The translations under genes were made by a program, and so were the position numbers. Shown here piece after piece: positions 48,502 through 58,434 of a stretch of DNA of 64,000 nucleotides (positions within the stretch are counted from its first letter, which is position 1; each line of letters begins with the position of its first letter). Source of the DNA: Niastella yeongjuensis (GTDB lineage Bacteria > Bacteroidota > Bacteroidia > Chitinophagales > Chitinophagaceae); assembly GCF_900110245.1 (NCBI RefSeq), contig NZ_FOCZ01000006.1, forward strand, positions 373,004-437,003, given 5' to 3'. The notes under the pieces are model-generated. The model was not told the DNA's origin, made no database searches, and worked only from the letters and a program-made list of their open reading frames with translations.

Positions 48502-49829
48502 ACAACGCTCCTTTGTTTTAAACCAGCTTCCAGGATATTCAGGATGCCTTCATTGCTAATGATGATCATGCCGTGGCGATCGTTGGTAATGCCTTCTTCC
48601 AGCGTATATGTATAAACTGGCTGGCTGCCATTCATACGGGTAGGCAGGTACAGAAAGCGTACATTGGCACACCGTTCCTTCAATACTTCCCCGGCTTCAA
48701 TAATATGGGTGGAAATAACAAACAGGCTGTTTTTCCTGGAAGCAAAGGCCGTGGTAATGGCAATAGTTGCTTCGTAGGCATCTTTCACATTGGTGCCCCT
48801 GAACAGCTCATCGAATACAATGAACAATTTTTTGTTCTGGCTTAGCTCATGGGCAATCTTTTTTACCCGCAACACTTCCGCATAGAAATGACTGGCGCCC
48901 ATACCCAGGTTATCGGGCAGGTTGATGGTGGTGTAAATACCATCCAGCACTACAAACTCCATTTGTTTAGCAGCCACCGGAAAACCCATGTGCGCGGTAT
49001 ACAGGGCAATGCTCAATGATTTCATAAAGGTGCTTTTCCCTGCCATATTCGCACCGGTAAGAAAGATCACATTCCCTTCAGGGGAAATATGAATAGTATT
49101 GGGTACTGCATTCTTTACTTGCGGATGGTATACCCCATTCAGTTTTACCAGGTAATTGCTGTTGCTCATTGCCTCGGGAAATACAAAATTATGCGCCACC
49201 GCTACTTTGGCTACCGCCATGTACACATCCAGGAAATAAATATGCCGCAGTAATTTCCGGATACTATCCCTGTACCGGAAGCGTAACAACGTATCAAACT
49301 GTACCATGTCGGGCTGCGACAGCCTGATGCTGCTGTTCAGTACCGGCAACAATCCCGGCTCGCTTACCATGTCAACGACCGCCTCTTTTTCTGCCTGGTA
49401 AAAGGGCGTATGAAGTGTCGCGACAAATCCCCCTACTGTTTTCAGTATTTCCGTCACCGCCTGTACGCCTTTATGTATTATCTGCGTTTCTACATCCACT
49501 GCAATCATGTTGCCCAGCTTGCGGGTAAGGGTTTGATCACCGCTGCTAAGCCTGGTACGCTCATCGGTATTGTTCAGGTAAGTTTCAGCTGCGTCAAAAT
49601 GGGTGGCATTAAAAGGGAACTCCTTCTCTGATGCAGCAAAATATTTAATAATACCTATACGCTGGTTGATCGCCCTTTCATCTGACAACGGGTAACGGAA
49701 CATTTCTTCCATAATCGATGCACCACCCCGGGTGATGCAACGATTATAGATATTGAACAGGGCATTGCCGCCATGTTTCCCGAATATATTCAGGTCTTCC
49801 AGCGTTTGTTTATCGGTTGTAAATAACAT
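48498..49829 (-). CDS. MutS-like ATPase without mismatch-recognition domain (paralogue 1)
   Basis: The 443-residue partner of the next gene has Walker A GANMAGKST at 259-267, Walker B FIVFDEL with Asp340 and Glu341, and His375 in STHIIE. The N-terminal helical core (about 1-250) aligns in outline with the paralogue (DKQTLEDLN opening, FPF near 71). No mismatch-binding, connector or endonuclease (Smr) domain is present; full MutS is about 850 residues. It lies 6 bases after the ABC permease fusion and overlaps the second MutS-like gene by 4 bases, so stoichiometric production is likely. Known family role would be ATP-driven clamping on DNA; whether these still bind DNA is open. Confidence 0.88.
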   Translation of the reverse strand: MLFTTDKQTLEDLNIFGKHGGNALFNIYNRCITRGGASIMEEMFRYPLSDERAINQRIGIIKYFAASEKEFPFNATHFDAAETYLNNTDERTRLSSGDQTLTRKLGNMIAVDVETQIIHKGVQAVTEILKTVGGFVATLHTPFYQAEKEAVVDMVSEPGLLPVLNSSIRLSQPDMVQFDTLLRFRYRDSIRKLLRHIYFLDVYMAVAKVAVAHNFVFPEAMSNSNYLVKLNGVYHPQVKNAVPNTIHISPEGNVIFLTGANMAGKSTFMKSLSIALYTAHMGFPVAAKQMEFVVLDGIYTTINLPDNLGMGASHFYAEVLRVKKIAHELSQNKKLFIVFDELFRGTNVKDAYEATIAITTAFASRKNSLFVISTHIIEAGEVLKERCANVRFLYLPTRMNGSQPVYTYTLEEGITNDRHGMIIISNEGILNILEAGLKQRSVV

Positions 49830-49835
49830 AGCGCT

Positions 49836-52292
49836 TTATTTGCGTTTACGTCTTATCAGCAGAACGGCACCTGCAGCAGCCAGCAAAGCTGGTAAGATCC
49901 ATACATATATGATCCGCAGCGTGTCTACCTGGTCCACCGAAACATTTCCTTTTACATCTTTGGGATCAGGCCGCGATGCATCTATAGGAAACTCACCATA
50001 GGACAACCAGCTGAACAACGCCGTATTAAAGCCAAAGTTGGCGGTGCGCATATTGAAACGGTTTAACTCTACATTGCTCATAAAATCGGCATCCCCCGTA
50101 ACAACTATGCGTTGGTCTTTCCCGTTTATTTTCCGGGTAAGGCTTACAGCCGTGGTAACAGGCCCTCTTACATCACCATCCTGTTCGGAAAAGGTAACGG
50201 TACCGGTTTGTGCCGCCAGAGTATTCTTTGATGGTGTACCTGAACGACTGCCGGCATTGGTTACTACTGCATGCGTTACCATAGGCGCAGCTACAGCAGC
50301 TCCCATTACTATCCCATTGGAGGAGGGGCCGCTGCTGGCGCTTGTAGCCAGATCCAGGTCCAGGGGTTTTATCCGGTTCCAGGTTAGTTTGGCATCGGTT
50401 ATCAACAGCGGCTGTATGGCAAATGGGCCATTTGCCGTATATGATAAACCTGCCGCACCAGGCATAGCGACCTTCAGGCTATCCTCTGCATTTCTTTTCA
50501 ACAAATTGTAAAAGGCAGCGGCCGCCGGTGTTATCTCAGGTGTGGCGAGGTTGGGCGCCATCTCCTTGCTTTCCTGTATAATGGTACCATTCATCAATTG
50601 CACGCCCAATGGCTGCAGCAATGGATTTAAGATTTCCTGTTTGCCCGGCTCGCCGGCAATCAACAGGTTACCGCCATTATCGATGTATTGCTGCAGTTTA
50701 GCCAGGGCGGGAGCGCTGAACTTTATTTTAGGATCAGCTATAACCAGGGCGGCAATATCGGCAGGCACGTCCTGTGTTTCCAGCGAAACGGTCACTGCAT
50801 CAAAGCCCTGGTTCACGAGTGAATACCGGAATTTGGTCAGGGTGGTAATGGCTTTGTAATCGCGGTCGCCCATTTTTTCAATATCCCTTTCCAACTCACC
50901 GGTCAGGAAGGCAACCTTTGGCATTTTTGCCTGCTGCAGGCGTTTCAACGCGGCTGCTATTTCTGTTTCGCCGGGCCATTGCTGTGCATCATCAAACACC
51001 CGCAAAAAAGTGGTACGGCCTTTCCATTTCAACTGCATTACATAGCGGTTGAATTCAGGCCGCAGGTCTATTATCTTATGGATCTGTGCTGGCGTAAGAA
51101 TGCTTTTATCCAGCTTTACATTCATTGTTTTGGAGTATTGTTCCGCCAGTTCCTTTAAATTTTTTGCCTGTGTACGCGACATATACTGGTTGTCCAGCGC
51201 GCTGTCGTAATAACAAACTGTGTTTATTTTGATGTTATTCTTGAACCGGACATAAGGCTCCCAACGCGCCAGGTTCGCATTGTACGATTCAGGATTTCCC
51301 AGGTACCAAAATCTGTCTAAAAGATTATTATAGGCAGTTATCTCCAGCGGTTCGTCACCCAGGTCGGCCAGTATTTTTTGCACCTGCGGTGTAATGGTCC
51401 TGTACTTATATGCAGTGGCGTCGTAATAACCAATCAAAGAAGGGATCGAACTTACGTACCCTATTACTAATGCCGAGGCTACAATGGCTGCATAGCGGCC
51501 GGCTTTCACCACTGCCGGTTTCGATTCCATGCCTGCTTTTAATTTATAAATGCTGAGGCCAAGGAAAATGTATACGATCACCAGGAAGTAAATGATGTCT
51601 TTGCTGGTGATAAGCCCCGTCAGCAATTTCCCGGTTCGGCCGTTGATCGAGAGGAAATACGTCAGTTCGCGCACAAATGCCACATCCTGCCACAGGGTGC
51701 CAATGTAACTGAGGATCCCGATCATTACGAACGTGCAAATGGCAGCTACTACCTGGTAGGTGGTAAGGCTCGACATAAACAACCCAATAGAAGCATATGC
51801 ACACAACAACAGGTAAAAACCCAACAAGGAGGTCATAAGCATACCCACTTCCGGATTTTGTATATGATAGAACCCCGACACAACGAATAATGCTATAATG
51901 GCCACCAGCACCAGGTTGTATACCATCATGGCAAGGTATTTACCAAATACGATCTCCCTTACTTTTACCGGCGAAGAATATAACAATTTAATGGTACCAC
52001 TGCTGGTTTCGCGGCTGATGAGGCTCATGGTAAGCAGCGGTACAAACAGGTACAGGTTCTGCATAACGGTGCCAAATAAACCACGCTGGCTTAAAAACAC
52101 CTGGAATGTCAATGACATCGTTGACTTGAAACTATAGATGCTGTTGATATCCTGCATTCTGGCAACGTTTTGTAAGTTGCTCAGGTACACCACACCACAC
52201 TGTATCAGGAATACGATCATTAAAAACCAGGCTATGGGCGAGTAAAACAAGGTTTTCAGCTCTGTTCTCGCCACTTTTATTATAGTCTTCAT
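49836..52292 (-). CDS. ABC transporter permease fused to GldG-like protein (GldF-GldG fusion)
   Basis: The 818-residue membrane protein joins two parts that are separate genes in Flavobacterium. Residues about 1-245 are an ABC-2 permease like GldF, with six expected membrane helices (for example SPIAWFLMIVFLIQCGVVYL, LVLVAIIALFVVSGFY). A linking helix (about 270-292) leads to a periplasmic GldG-like/ABC-auxiliary domain (about 295-765), with FLTGELERDIEKMGDRDY and a DUF4350-like GGNLLIAGEPG, and a final membrane helix (about 792-812) before RRKRK. A low-complexity Ser/Ala/Gly-rich stretch (about 645-690) is inserted in the domain. Its ATG overlaps the ATPase stop (TAATG), so subunit translation is coupled. 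GldAFG is needed for gliding in Flavobacterium, but relatives occur in non-gliders. Confidence 0.88.
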   Translation of the reverse strand: MKTIIKVARTELKTLFYSPIAWFLMIVFLIQCGVVYLSNLQNVARMQDINSIYSFKSTMSLTFQVFLSQRGLFGTVMQNLYLFVPLLTMSLISRETSSGTIKLLYSSPVKVREIVFGKYLAMMVYNLVLVAIIALFVVSGFYHIQNPEVGMLMTSLLGFYLLLCAYASIGLFMSSLTTYQVVAAICTFVMIGILSYIGTLWQDVAFVRELTYFLSINGRTGKLLTGLITSKDIIYFLVIVYIFLGLSIYKLKAGMESKPAVVKAGRYAAIVASALVIGYVSSIPSLIGYYDATAYKYRTITPQVQKILADLGDEPLEITAYNNLLDRFWYLGNPESYNANLARWEPYVRFKNNIKINTVCYYDSALDNQYMSRTQAKNLKELAEQYSKTMNVKLDKSILTPAQIHKIIDLRPEFNRYVMQLKWKGRTTFLRVFDDAQQWPGETEIAAALKRLQQAKMPKVAFLTGELERDIEKMGDRDYKAITTLTKFRYSLVNQGFDAVTVSLETQDVPADIAALVIADPKIKFSAPALAKLQQYIDNGGNLLIAGEPGKQEILNPLLQPLGVQLMNGTIIQESKEMAPNLATPEITPAAAAFYNLLKRNAEDSLKVAMPGAAGLSYTANGPFAIQPLLITDAKLTWNRIKPLDLDLATSASSGPSSNGIVMGAAVAAPMVTHAVVTNAGSRSGTPSKNTLAAQTGTVTFSEQDGDVRGPVTTAVSLTRKINGKDQRIVVTGDADFMSNVELNRFNMRTANFGFNTALFSWLSYGEFPIDASRPDPKDVKGNVSVDQVDTLRIIYVWILPALLAAAGAVLLIRRKRK

Positions 52293-53227
52293 TAATTATT
52301 TTGTTGAGATGATTTCGAGGATAATTGTTTGAATATTTCATCGAGGGCGCTTTTATCGAAACCGATCTCACGCAATCTCCAGCCATTTTGTACACTGGCG
52401 GTGATGATCCTTTCTGAAATATCCTGGTCGCCATTGAAATATACCCGCACCTGCCGTTCGGTAATGAAATCGGCTTTGGTCACACCCTGTATTTTCAACA
52501 GCTCCGCTCCCGAAGGCGGATTCTCCAGATGCATCAATATGCTATGGGGTTCAACATAATTATTGAATGCATCCATGGTATCGGCAAAGACGATGCGGCC
52601 GCTTTCTATCATCCTGATCTCTTTGCACAGCACCTGCACTTCAGTGAGAATGTGTGATGAAAAGATAACGGCCCGGTCGGTAGCGATTTCCTTGATCAGC
52701 GACCGCACCTCTATGATCTGGTTGGGATCTAACCCATTAGTAGGTTCATCGAGCACTACCAGCCGGGGGCGATGCACAATGGCCTGGGCAATACCTACCC
52801 GCTGCCGGTAACCGCCCGACAGGTTACGAATGAGCCTGTTACTGAAATGATCGATGCCGCATCGTTCCTTGGCCTCTTTTATCGCAGGCTTCATTTTGTC
52901 CTTAGGCATCAAACGTAACGCGGCGCAATAATTCAGGTATTCATCAACGGTAAGGTCCATATACAGGGGAGGGTTTTGCGGCAGGAACCCGATCTCCATT
53001 TTTGCCCGGGTAGGCTCTTCACGCATATTGATGCCATTAATGAATACATTTCCTTCTGTTTGGTTGAGCGCCCCGCACAGAATATTCATGGTGGTTGATT
53101 TACCGGCCCCGTTGGAGCCCAGCAAACCTACAATACCACTCTGGCTGATCTCGATATTAATGTCGCGGATAGCCCATGACGAGGTATACCTGTGCGACAG
53201 GTGTTCAATTTTTACAATACTATTCAT
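52292..53227 (-). CDS. ABC transporter ATP-binding protein, GldA-like
   Basis: The 311-residue ATPase powers the fused permease encoded next. Walker A is GSNGAGKST (37-45), the signature is LSGGY (136-140), Walker B is VVLDEP with Asp160 and Glu161, and the switch His is in FSSHILTE (about 194-201). The C-terminal 90 residues form the extra domain seen in GldA/NatA-type ATPases. The start lies 31 bases after the SusD stop, and the stop shares one base with the permease start, so the gene belongs to the nine-gene block. Transport direction and substrate are unknown; GldA-type systems are thought to export. Confidence 0.93.
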   Translation of the reverse strand: MNSIVKIEHLSHRYTSSWAIRDINIEISQSGIVGLLGSNGAGKSTTMNILCGALNQTEGNVFINGINMREEPTRAKMEIGFLPQNPPLYMDLTVDEYLNYCAALRLMPKDKMKPAIKEAKERCGIDHFSNRLIRNLSGGYRQRVGIAQAIVHRPRLVVLDEPTNGLDPNQIIEVRSLIKEIATDRAVIFSSHILTEVQVLCKEIRMIESGRIVFADTMDAFNNYVEPHSILMHLENPPSGAELLKIQGVTKADFITERQVRVYFNGDQDISERIITASVQNGWRLREIGFDKSALDEIFKQLSSKSSQQNN

Positions 53228-53258
53228 GACTGAGTTGATAGCTTTTTATGGTAGTTGT

Positions 53259-54728
53259 TTACGGATTATTTTCCATACCGGGATTGGCATCGGTAATATT
53301 ACGCGGGAATTGCAACACCAACCGGTTAGGCTGTTTCAATGTATACACGGTAGCGGTACCATCTGCATTGTATATGGTATGCGTAAAGTTCATGCCTGCA
53401 AAAATGGGGTCAACACTCAGGCGGCGCATATCGAACCAACGGTATCCTTCCATGGCAAATTCCCGGATGCGTTCATCGATGATGAATTTTATCAGGCTGG
53501 TTTGGTTTCCGGCGATAGCGACAGGTACGGGTGCATCGGCCACCGGCATCCGATTCCTGCGCAGCGTTTCTACATCGGTAACCGCCCCGGTGAGATCGTT
53601 GGCCCTTGCTTTTGCTTCGGCGGTCAACAGGTACAGTTCTGGCAATTGCAAGCCAAATCTTGAAAAAGCGTACCCATACTTACGTAAGCGGCCAGCTGCA
53701 TTAATAGAGTTATCCTTGTTTTTATTGGTATAGAACAACAGGCGCCAGTCGCTGCTGCCATACAAGGCCTGCGCCTGCGGTGTAAGCACCAGCCCGTTGT
53801 TGCCAGTTTGGTTACCACCCCAGGCACCGCAATTGAATACTTTCGATATCACCGCTTCGGTTACATCGGTCTGGTTCTGCCCCGGCCCTTTGGGGCCTGT
53901 AGTGGCATTAGCGGGCAGGAAGGCGCCACCCGGCGCCAGGGTTTGGTTATAGTTATACAGTACAGTTTGCCCATTAACTGCCACATCGGCCATTGCGGCT
54001 TTTAGCAAAGGCAGGGCATCGTTATACCGGCCCATGAACAGGTATACTTTACCCAACAAACCTTCCACCGCCGGCTTAGACATGCGGGTCACATAGGCTT
54101 GTTTGGCCGGAACATATTGTAACGCCTCTTGCAGATCTTTAATGATGAAATCATACGTTTCCTGCAGGGTACCTCTTTTAAAAACGGCTGTTGTTACACT
54201 GGGCTCTGTGGTGAATGGAAAACCGGGATCAGTTCCCGCGGTGGATGCCAGGTACGGTTTGCAATAATAATTGGCCAGGTTGAAAATGAAGAATGCGCGG
54301 GTAGCCTGGGCTTCCGCCCTTATTGCTTTCTTCTGCTCATCTGAGCCACCCGGAGAAGCCATTACTTCGGCGATTATTTTATTAACCTCATACATTTGCT
54401 GCGTATAATTACGCAGCGCAAATGGCGTGGCATCGGCTGTAGGGTAAATGCTGTCGGCCCATTGGAAAAAGCGCTGGCGGTAAATATCAGTGGTACCTAA
54501 ACTGGCAAAGTAAGTTCCTTCTGCCGCCACTTCATCGCCCATCAATTGTGGTTCCTGGAAACCGCCTGTTGAGTAATATATGTACAGGTTCGGGTCGTTC
54601 ATCAGCTTGTCGTAATCGTTGGTAGTAACAGACACCAGTTGCCCCTGGGGCACAATTTCGAGCCATGATTTTTTACAGGCTGTAAGCGCACTTAATATTG
54701 CTATGGATAGAATAATATGCTTCTTCAT
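53259..54728 (-). CDS. SusD/RagB family lipoprotein (sigma/anti-sigma-controlled locus 4)
   Basis: I use the ATG at 54728; a TTG three codons upstream is in frame. The 489-residue lipoprotein (Cys18, ALTAC) opens with KKSWLEIVPQGQLVSVTTND. Family features include AEAQATRAFFIFNLANYYCK (about 137-156), LYLLTAEAKARANDL near 385 and IDERIREFAMEGYRWFDMRR (about 428-447). It is the partner of the STN-type SusC encoded 19 bases upstream. SusD proteins of this group accompany FecR/ECF-controlled transporters that take up host-type glycans or peptides. Absence of any glycosidase and presence of a peptidase favour a peptide-like ligand, which is inference. Confidence 0.94.
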   Translation of the reverse strand: MKKHIILSIAILSALTACKKSWLEIVPQGQLVSVTTNDYDKLMNDPNLYIYYSTGGFQEPQLMGDEVAAEGTYFASLGTTDIYRQRFFQWADSIYPTADATPFALRNYTQQMYEVNKIIAEVMASPGGSDEQKKAIRAEAQATRAFFIFNLANYYCKPYLASTAGTDPGFPFTTEPSVTTAVFKRGTLQETYDFIIKDLQEALQYVPAKQAYVTRMSKPAVEGLLGKVYLFMGRYNDALPLLKAAMADVAVNGQTVLYNYNQTLAPGGAFLPANATTGPKGPGQNQTDVTEAVISKVFNCGAWGGNQTGNNGLVLTPQAQALYGSSDWRLLFYTNKNKDNSINAAGRLRKYGYAFSRFGLQLPELYLLTAEAKARANDLTGAVTDVETLRRNRMPVADAPVPVAIAGNQTSLIKFIIDERIREFAMEGYRWFDMRRLSVDPIFAGMNFTHTIYNADGTATVYTLKQPNRLVLQFPRNITDANPGMENNP

Positions 54729-54747
54729 GTTGTGCAATTAAATTGAG

Positions 54748-57700
54748 TTAGAACGAAAGGTTTATGCCCAGGGCGTAACTGTGTTTATATGGAGGTACAC
54801 CACCGCCGAACTCAGGATCGAAATGATCGGGGTTGGCCGACCATACCAAAAAGTTGGTAGCCTGGGTATAAATACTGGCTCTTTGTAATCGCAGTAACTG
54901 CACCACTTTCGGGTTCAATTCATAAGAAAGTGTAATGTCGCGCAGTTTTATGTAGGAAGCGCTTACTACGTTTAAGTCGCCATAAGTATAGTAATCAATA
55001 TTCCTCCGGGTGTAACTGGTGCTTGTATTAGCCACATAGGAAGGAATGTTAGTGAAGGCTTCATCCCCCGGCTTCTTCCACCGGTCAAGAAAAAGGGTAC
55101 GCACATTTCCACTGCCGAAACTGGCGTACGGAGCCAGGCGTCCGGTATAGAGATCGTTCACCGGACGGAACATCAATGCGCCAAAATTATACACACCATT
55201 CAGGCTAAGCGAAAAACCTTTATAGCCGAACGTATTGTTTATACCACCAAACACAGGCGGCTGTCCCGTACCCATATATTTCAGGTCGGCTACTGTAGCC
55301 GCGTTGTATTGTTTGGTTACCGATTTATTGTTGGTATATATTTGGGGGTCGCCCATATTGTCGAGCCCGGCAAACTGGTAAGCCCATACAGAGCGCAAAG
55401 GATAACCAATAACCGGCGCGCCGCCGCTTATCCTGTACTGAACGTTGGTTGCCAAAAACGGATTGGGCGCGCTATAACTAACCAGTTTATTTTTGTTCCA
55501 GGAAATATTGAAACTGGTGCGCCAGTAAAAATCTTTCGACTTCACATTTACTGAATTAATGCTCACTTCAATACCGGCATTGGTCAATTTACCCAAATTA
55601 CCGGTTATGGAAGTGCTGCCGCTAAGCGGGTTCAACGGCACAGAACCAAGCATATCAGTGGTTGTCCGTTTGTAGAAATTGACAGTTCCGCTGATCCTTG
55701 ATTTCAACACCGCATAATCGATGCCTATATTTACATTCGCTGTACGTTCCCACGAAGCCGTTTTATTGGCAACACCAACTACATTATAACCATCACCTGA
55801 GATTACCACTGCCTGCGTGCTGCTGGATGCAGAAAGATATTGAAGGATGTCGTACCGGGAAACGGCGTCTGAAGGCGAGTTACCGGTAATACCATATGTG
55901 CTCCGCAGGCCCAGGTAATTGAGCCAGCTTACGCCCTGCATAAATTTTTCTTTGGTGATATTCCATCTGCCGCCAAAGCTCCATACCGGTTTATCCTGGC
56001 TTGAGATATCGCTGCCGAACATGCTGCTGTTATCCTGGCGGTAACTTACATCTACGCTGTATTTCCCATTGAAAGTATAACTACCTAAACCAAACCACGA
56101 TAAAAAACGCGACTTGCTTCTTTGTACATAATAAGGAGAATAATACAGGTATCCGTAACCCGTAACCGTTCCGGGCACCCCATTGCGCAGTTGTTGGTCA
56201 TCGAGCACAGCATAACTGCCACTCGCATCATCGTAGCCTACCAGCGTAGTATTGTTTCTTGAACCGGAAGCTTCCTGTACATCACTTCCCGCCTGCAGGG
56301 TGATATGGTCTTTTCCTTTTCTTACTGAGGCATCATATACCAGCTGGTTGCGCACCGTCCAGTTACGCTGGTTGTTATTACCGGTGGTGTAGACGCCGCC
56401 GGTAAGCGGATATAAATATTTCGGCACATCGTTGACCGTAGGTGCAATAGTAAGCCCTACAATTTGTTGCCGTATTGTATAGGAAGTATGGTCCTGGTAA
56501 TAATTAGCCGAACCTGGGTTTTGCTGGTAGCCAAAAGTTCCTGCATAACTTAACCCTTTGAAAAGCCTCACCCCTACATTTGCCGTCACATTGATGGCCA
56601 GGTTATTATTTTCTGACCAGGTACGGTTTGTTTCATCCATAGGTACATAGTCGAGGTTGATACGGCTGCGCGCCTGGTAATCCTGCCGCATATAATCGGG
56701 ATAGGCGCCCATGTAGTTCATGGTTATGGGATTGCCATTTTCATCGCGGAACAACTGGTAAGGAATGTAACTGCTGGTAACCTGAATGGGATTTTTAGCA
56801 GTGTTCAACGTATTTATCAGCGAGGTATTCAACGTTACCTTTACCCGGCTGCCGGCATTGAAGTTTTGAGTAAGATTAAGCCGGTAAGCATCGTTGGTTG
56901 AACCGGGCGTGCCGCTTCGTGTGCTGGTATAACCCAATGCTGCGTAAAAGGAATACATACTGTTGCCGCCGGAAGCCGACACCGAATGATTGGTGCTCAT
57001 CGCCGGATTATACCAGATGTCTTTTATTTGCCCCCTGTTATTGATGGCTGCCAGGCTATCGAGTTTACGATTGGCTTCATCGGCAGTAATAACACCACTG
57101 TACTGATCGTATAAGATCCGGTCGTGTGGAGCTATAAAGTTTTGCGAGGCCATGGGAAATGTAACCGGATCGAAGAGCTCTTTGGCCACATCAATATATT
57201 GTTGACTGTTCAACAGTTTTACTTTATCCCAATCGGGGTAACCACTGTAGTTCATAAAGCCATTGTAGTTCACCTGCAGGCGCGAATTCCTGAGACCGGA
57301 TTTAGTAGTGATCACCACTACCCCATTGGCTGACCGCGCGCCCCAGATAGCAGAAGCAGCTGCATCTTTCAACACGGTTATATCATCGATATCATCTGGG
57401 TTTATTGCACTGAAATCGTTCACCACTATGCCATTCACCACATACAAAGGATCGGCTTGTAATTGAACACTACCAACACCCCTGATCACACTTTTACGGG
57501 TAGCTACGCCACTGCCATTGAGGTTGGTATTACTGCTGTTGCCGCCTGTAGCAATCAGCATACCAGGTACCTGGCCTTCCAAACGGCCAATAATATCCAT
57601 GGTACCCGTACGTTTTGAAAACACTTCCATATCAGGTTTACTAAAAGAACCGGTAGCACGCTCATTGGAAAGGGTTTGAAAACCGGTATTATAAACAACC

Positions 57701-58380
57701 ACAGCATCCAGCTTCGCCACTTTGGTTTTCATAATAACGGTCATGTATCCCCTGGTATAGGCAGGTACTATTACCGGGTCGTGGTTTACACTGCTGAACT
57801 GCAGCGTATCGCCATCGTTGAGATTGCGAAAAGCAAATTCGCCTTGTTGGTTAGTTAGGGTTACCGTTTTAGTAACACGGGCAAATATCGTAACACCTGG
57901 TACCGGGTTCCCCTTCTCATCACGCACAATGCCGCGTACTTCACCGGCTGGGGAATTGGCAGCGATTGTTTCTACAATCACCTTGTGGGGCAATGGTATA
58001 ATAACCGGCTTTTTGCTAATGAAAATGGTTTTACCCTGCATGTCATAATCAATTGACTGGCCATTGAACACTTCTTCCAGTGCCACCTTCAGCGGGGTAT
58101 TAAAGAAATCAACCGTAACGGGCCGGGCGCCTTTCAGGTCTTCGCTCCGGTAAAAGAACTTATACCCGGTTTGCGTTTTAAATTCAGTGAGCACTTTTAT
58201 AACCGACACGTCCTTACCGCTATAAGTTACGGTTTGGCCAACAGTTTTGGCACTTCCCTGGAGCACCATTGACAGCAGTAGAATGATAGTTAACTTCATC
58301 ACTAACACAGTTTTGGTTGACACCTTTCCCTTAAGCCAACAGGGATAAAGAAAGGAAAGGTGGAGATGCGTAATTTGCAT
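54748..58380 (-). CDS. STN-domain SusC-type TonB-dependent transducer (locus 4)
   Basis: I use the ATG at 58380 because the longer frame starts with TTG; another Met 27 codons in (MKLTIILLLS) begins the hydrophobic signal core and is also possible. The 1210-residue protein has, after the signal, an STN domain (about 50-125, including YKFFYRSEDLKG and FFNTPLKVALEEVFNGQSI) that passes a signal to the FecR anti-sigma factor, a carboxypeptidase-regulatory-like domain (about 145-225), a plug with LKDAAASAIWGARSANGVVV, and the barrel. The STN domain plus the adjacent sigma/FecR genes make it a transducer as well as an importer: ligand binding should release the sigma factor. The start region is faced by a terminator on the other strand (58450-58490). 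Confidence 0.94.
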   Translation of the reverse strand: MQITHLHLSFLYPCWLKGKVSTKTVLVMKLTIILLLSMVLQGSAKTVGQTVTYSGKDVSVIKVLTEFKTQTGYKFFYRSEDLKGARPVTVDFFNTPLKVALEEVFNGQSIDYDMQGKTIFISKKPVIIPLPHKVIVETIAANSPAGEVRGIVRDEKGNPVPGVTIFARVTKTVTLTNQQGEFAFRNLNDGDTLQFSSVNHDPVIVPAYTRGYMTVIMKTKVAKLDAVVVYNTGFQTLSNERATGSFSKPDMEVFSKRTGTMDIIGRLEGQVPGMLIATGGNSSNTNLNGSGVATRKSVIRGVGSVQLQADPLYVVNGIVVNDFSAINPDDIDDITVLKDAAASAIWGARSANGVVVITTKSGLRNSRLQVNYNGFMNYSGYPDWDKVKLLNSQQYIDVAKELFDPVTFPMASQNFIAPHDRILYDQYSGVITADEANRKLDSLAAINNRGQIKDIWYNPAMSTNHSVSASGGNSMYSFYAALGYTSTRSGTPGSTNDAYRLNLTQNFNAGSRVKVTLNTSLINTLNTAKNPIQVTSSYIPYQLFRDENGNPITMNYMGAYPDYMRQDYQARSRINLDYVPMDETNRTWSENNNLAINVTANVGVRLFKGLSYAGTFGYQQNPGSANYYQDHTSYTIRQQIVGLTIAPTVNDVPKYLYPLTGGVYTTGNNNQRNWTVRNQLVYDASVRKGKDHITLQAGSDVQEASGSRNNTTLVGYDDASGSYAVLDDQQLRNGVPGTVTGYGYLYYSPYYVQRSKSRFLSWFGLGSYTFNGKYSVDVSYRQDNSSMFGSDISSQDKPVWSFGGRWNITKEKFMQGVSWLNYLGLRSTYGITGNSPSDAVSRYDILQYLSASSSTQAVVISGDGYNVVGVANKTASWERTANVNIGIDYAVLKSRISGTVNFYKRTTTDMLGSVPLNPLSGSTSITGNLGKLTNAGIEVSINSVNVKSKDFYWRTSFNISWNKNKLVSYSAPNPFLATNVQYRISGGAPVIGYPLRSVWAYQFAGLDNMGDPQIYTNNKSVTKQYNAATVADLKYMGTGQPPVFGGINNTFGYKGFSLSLNGVYNFGALMFRPVNDLYTGRLAPYASFGSGNVRTLFLDRWKKPGDEAFTNIPSYVANTSTSYTRRNIDYYTYGDLNVVSASYIKLRDITLSYELNPKVVQLLRLQRASIYTQATNFLVWSANPDHFDPEFGGGVPPYKHSYALGINLSF

Positions 58381-58434
58381 ACCTTTACTCAAGTTTAGGT
58401 TTAACAATAAGCAGTTACCAGAATGATTGTTTGT

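Noticed and set aside
47194-49829. Calling the MutS-like genes housekeeping mismatch repair MutS
   Set aside because: They are about half the usual length, lack the mismatch-binding domain and lie in a transport operon.
58381-58407. TTG-initiated extension of the STN-type SusC
   Set aside because: It adds nine residues with no signal function; ATG starts at 58380 or further in are more likely.
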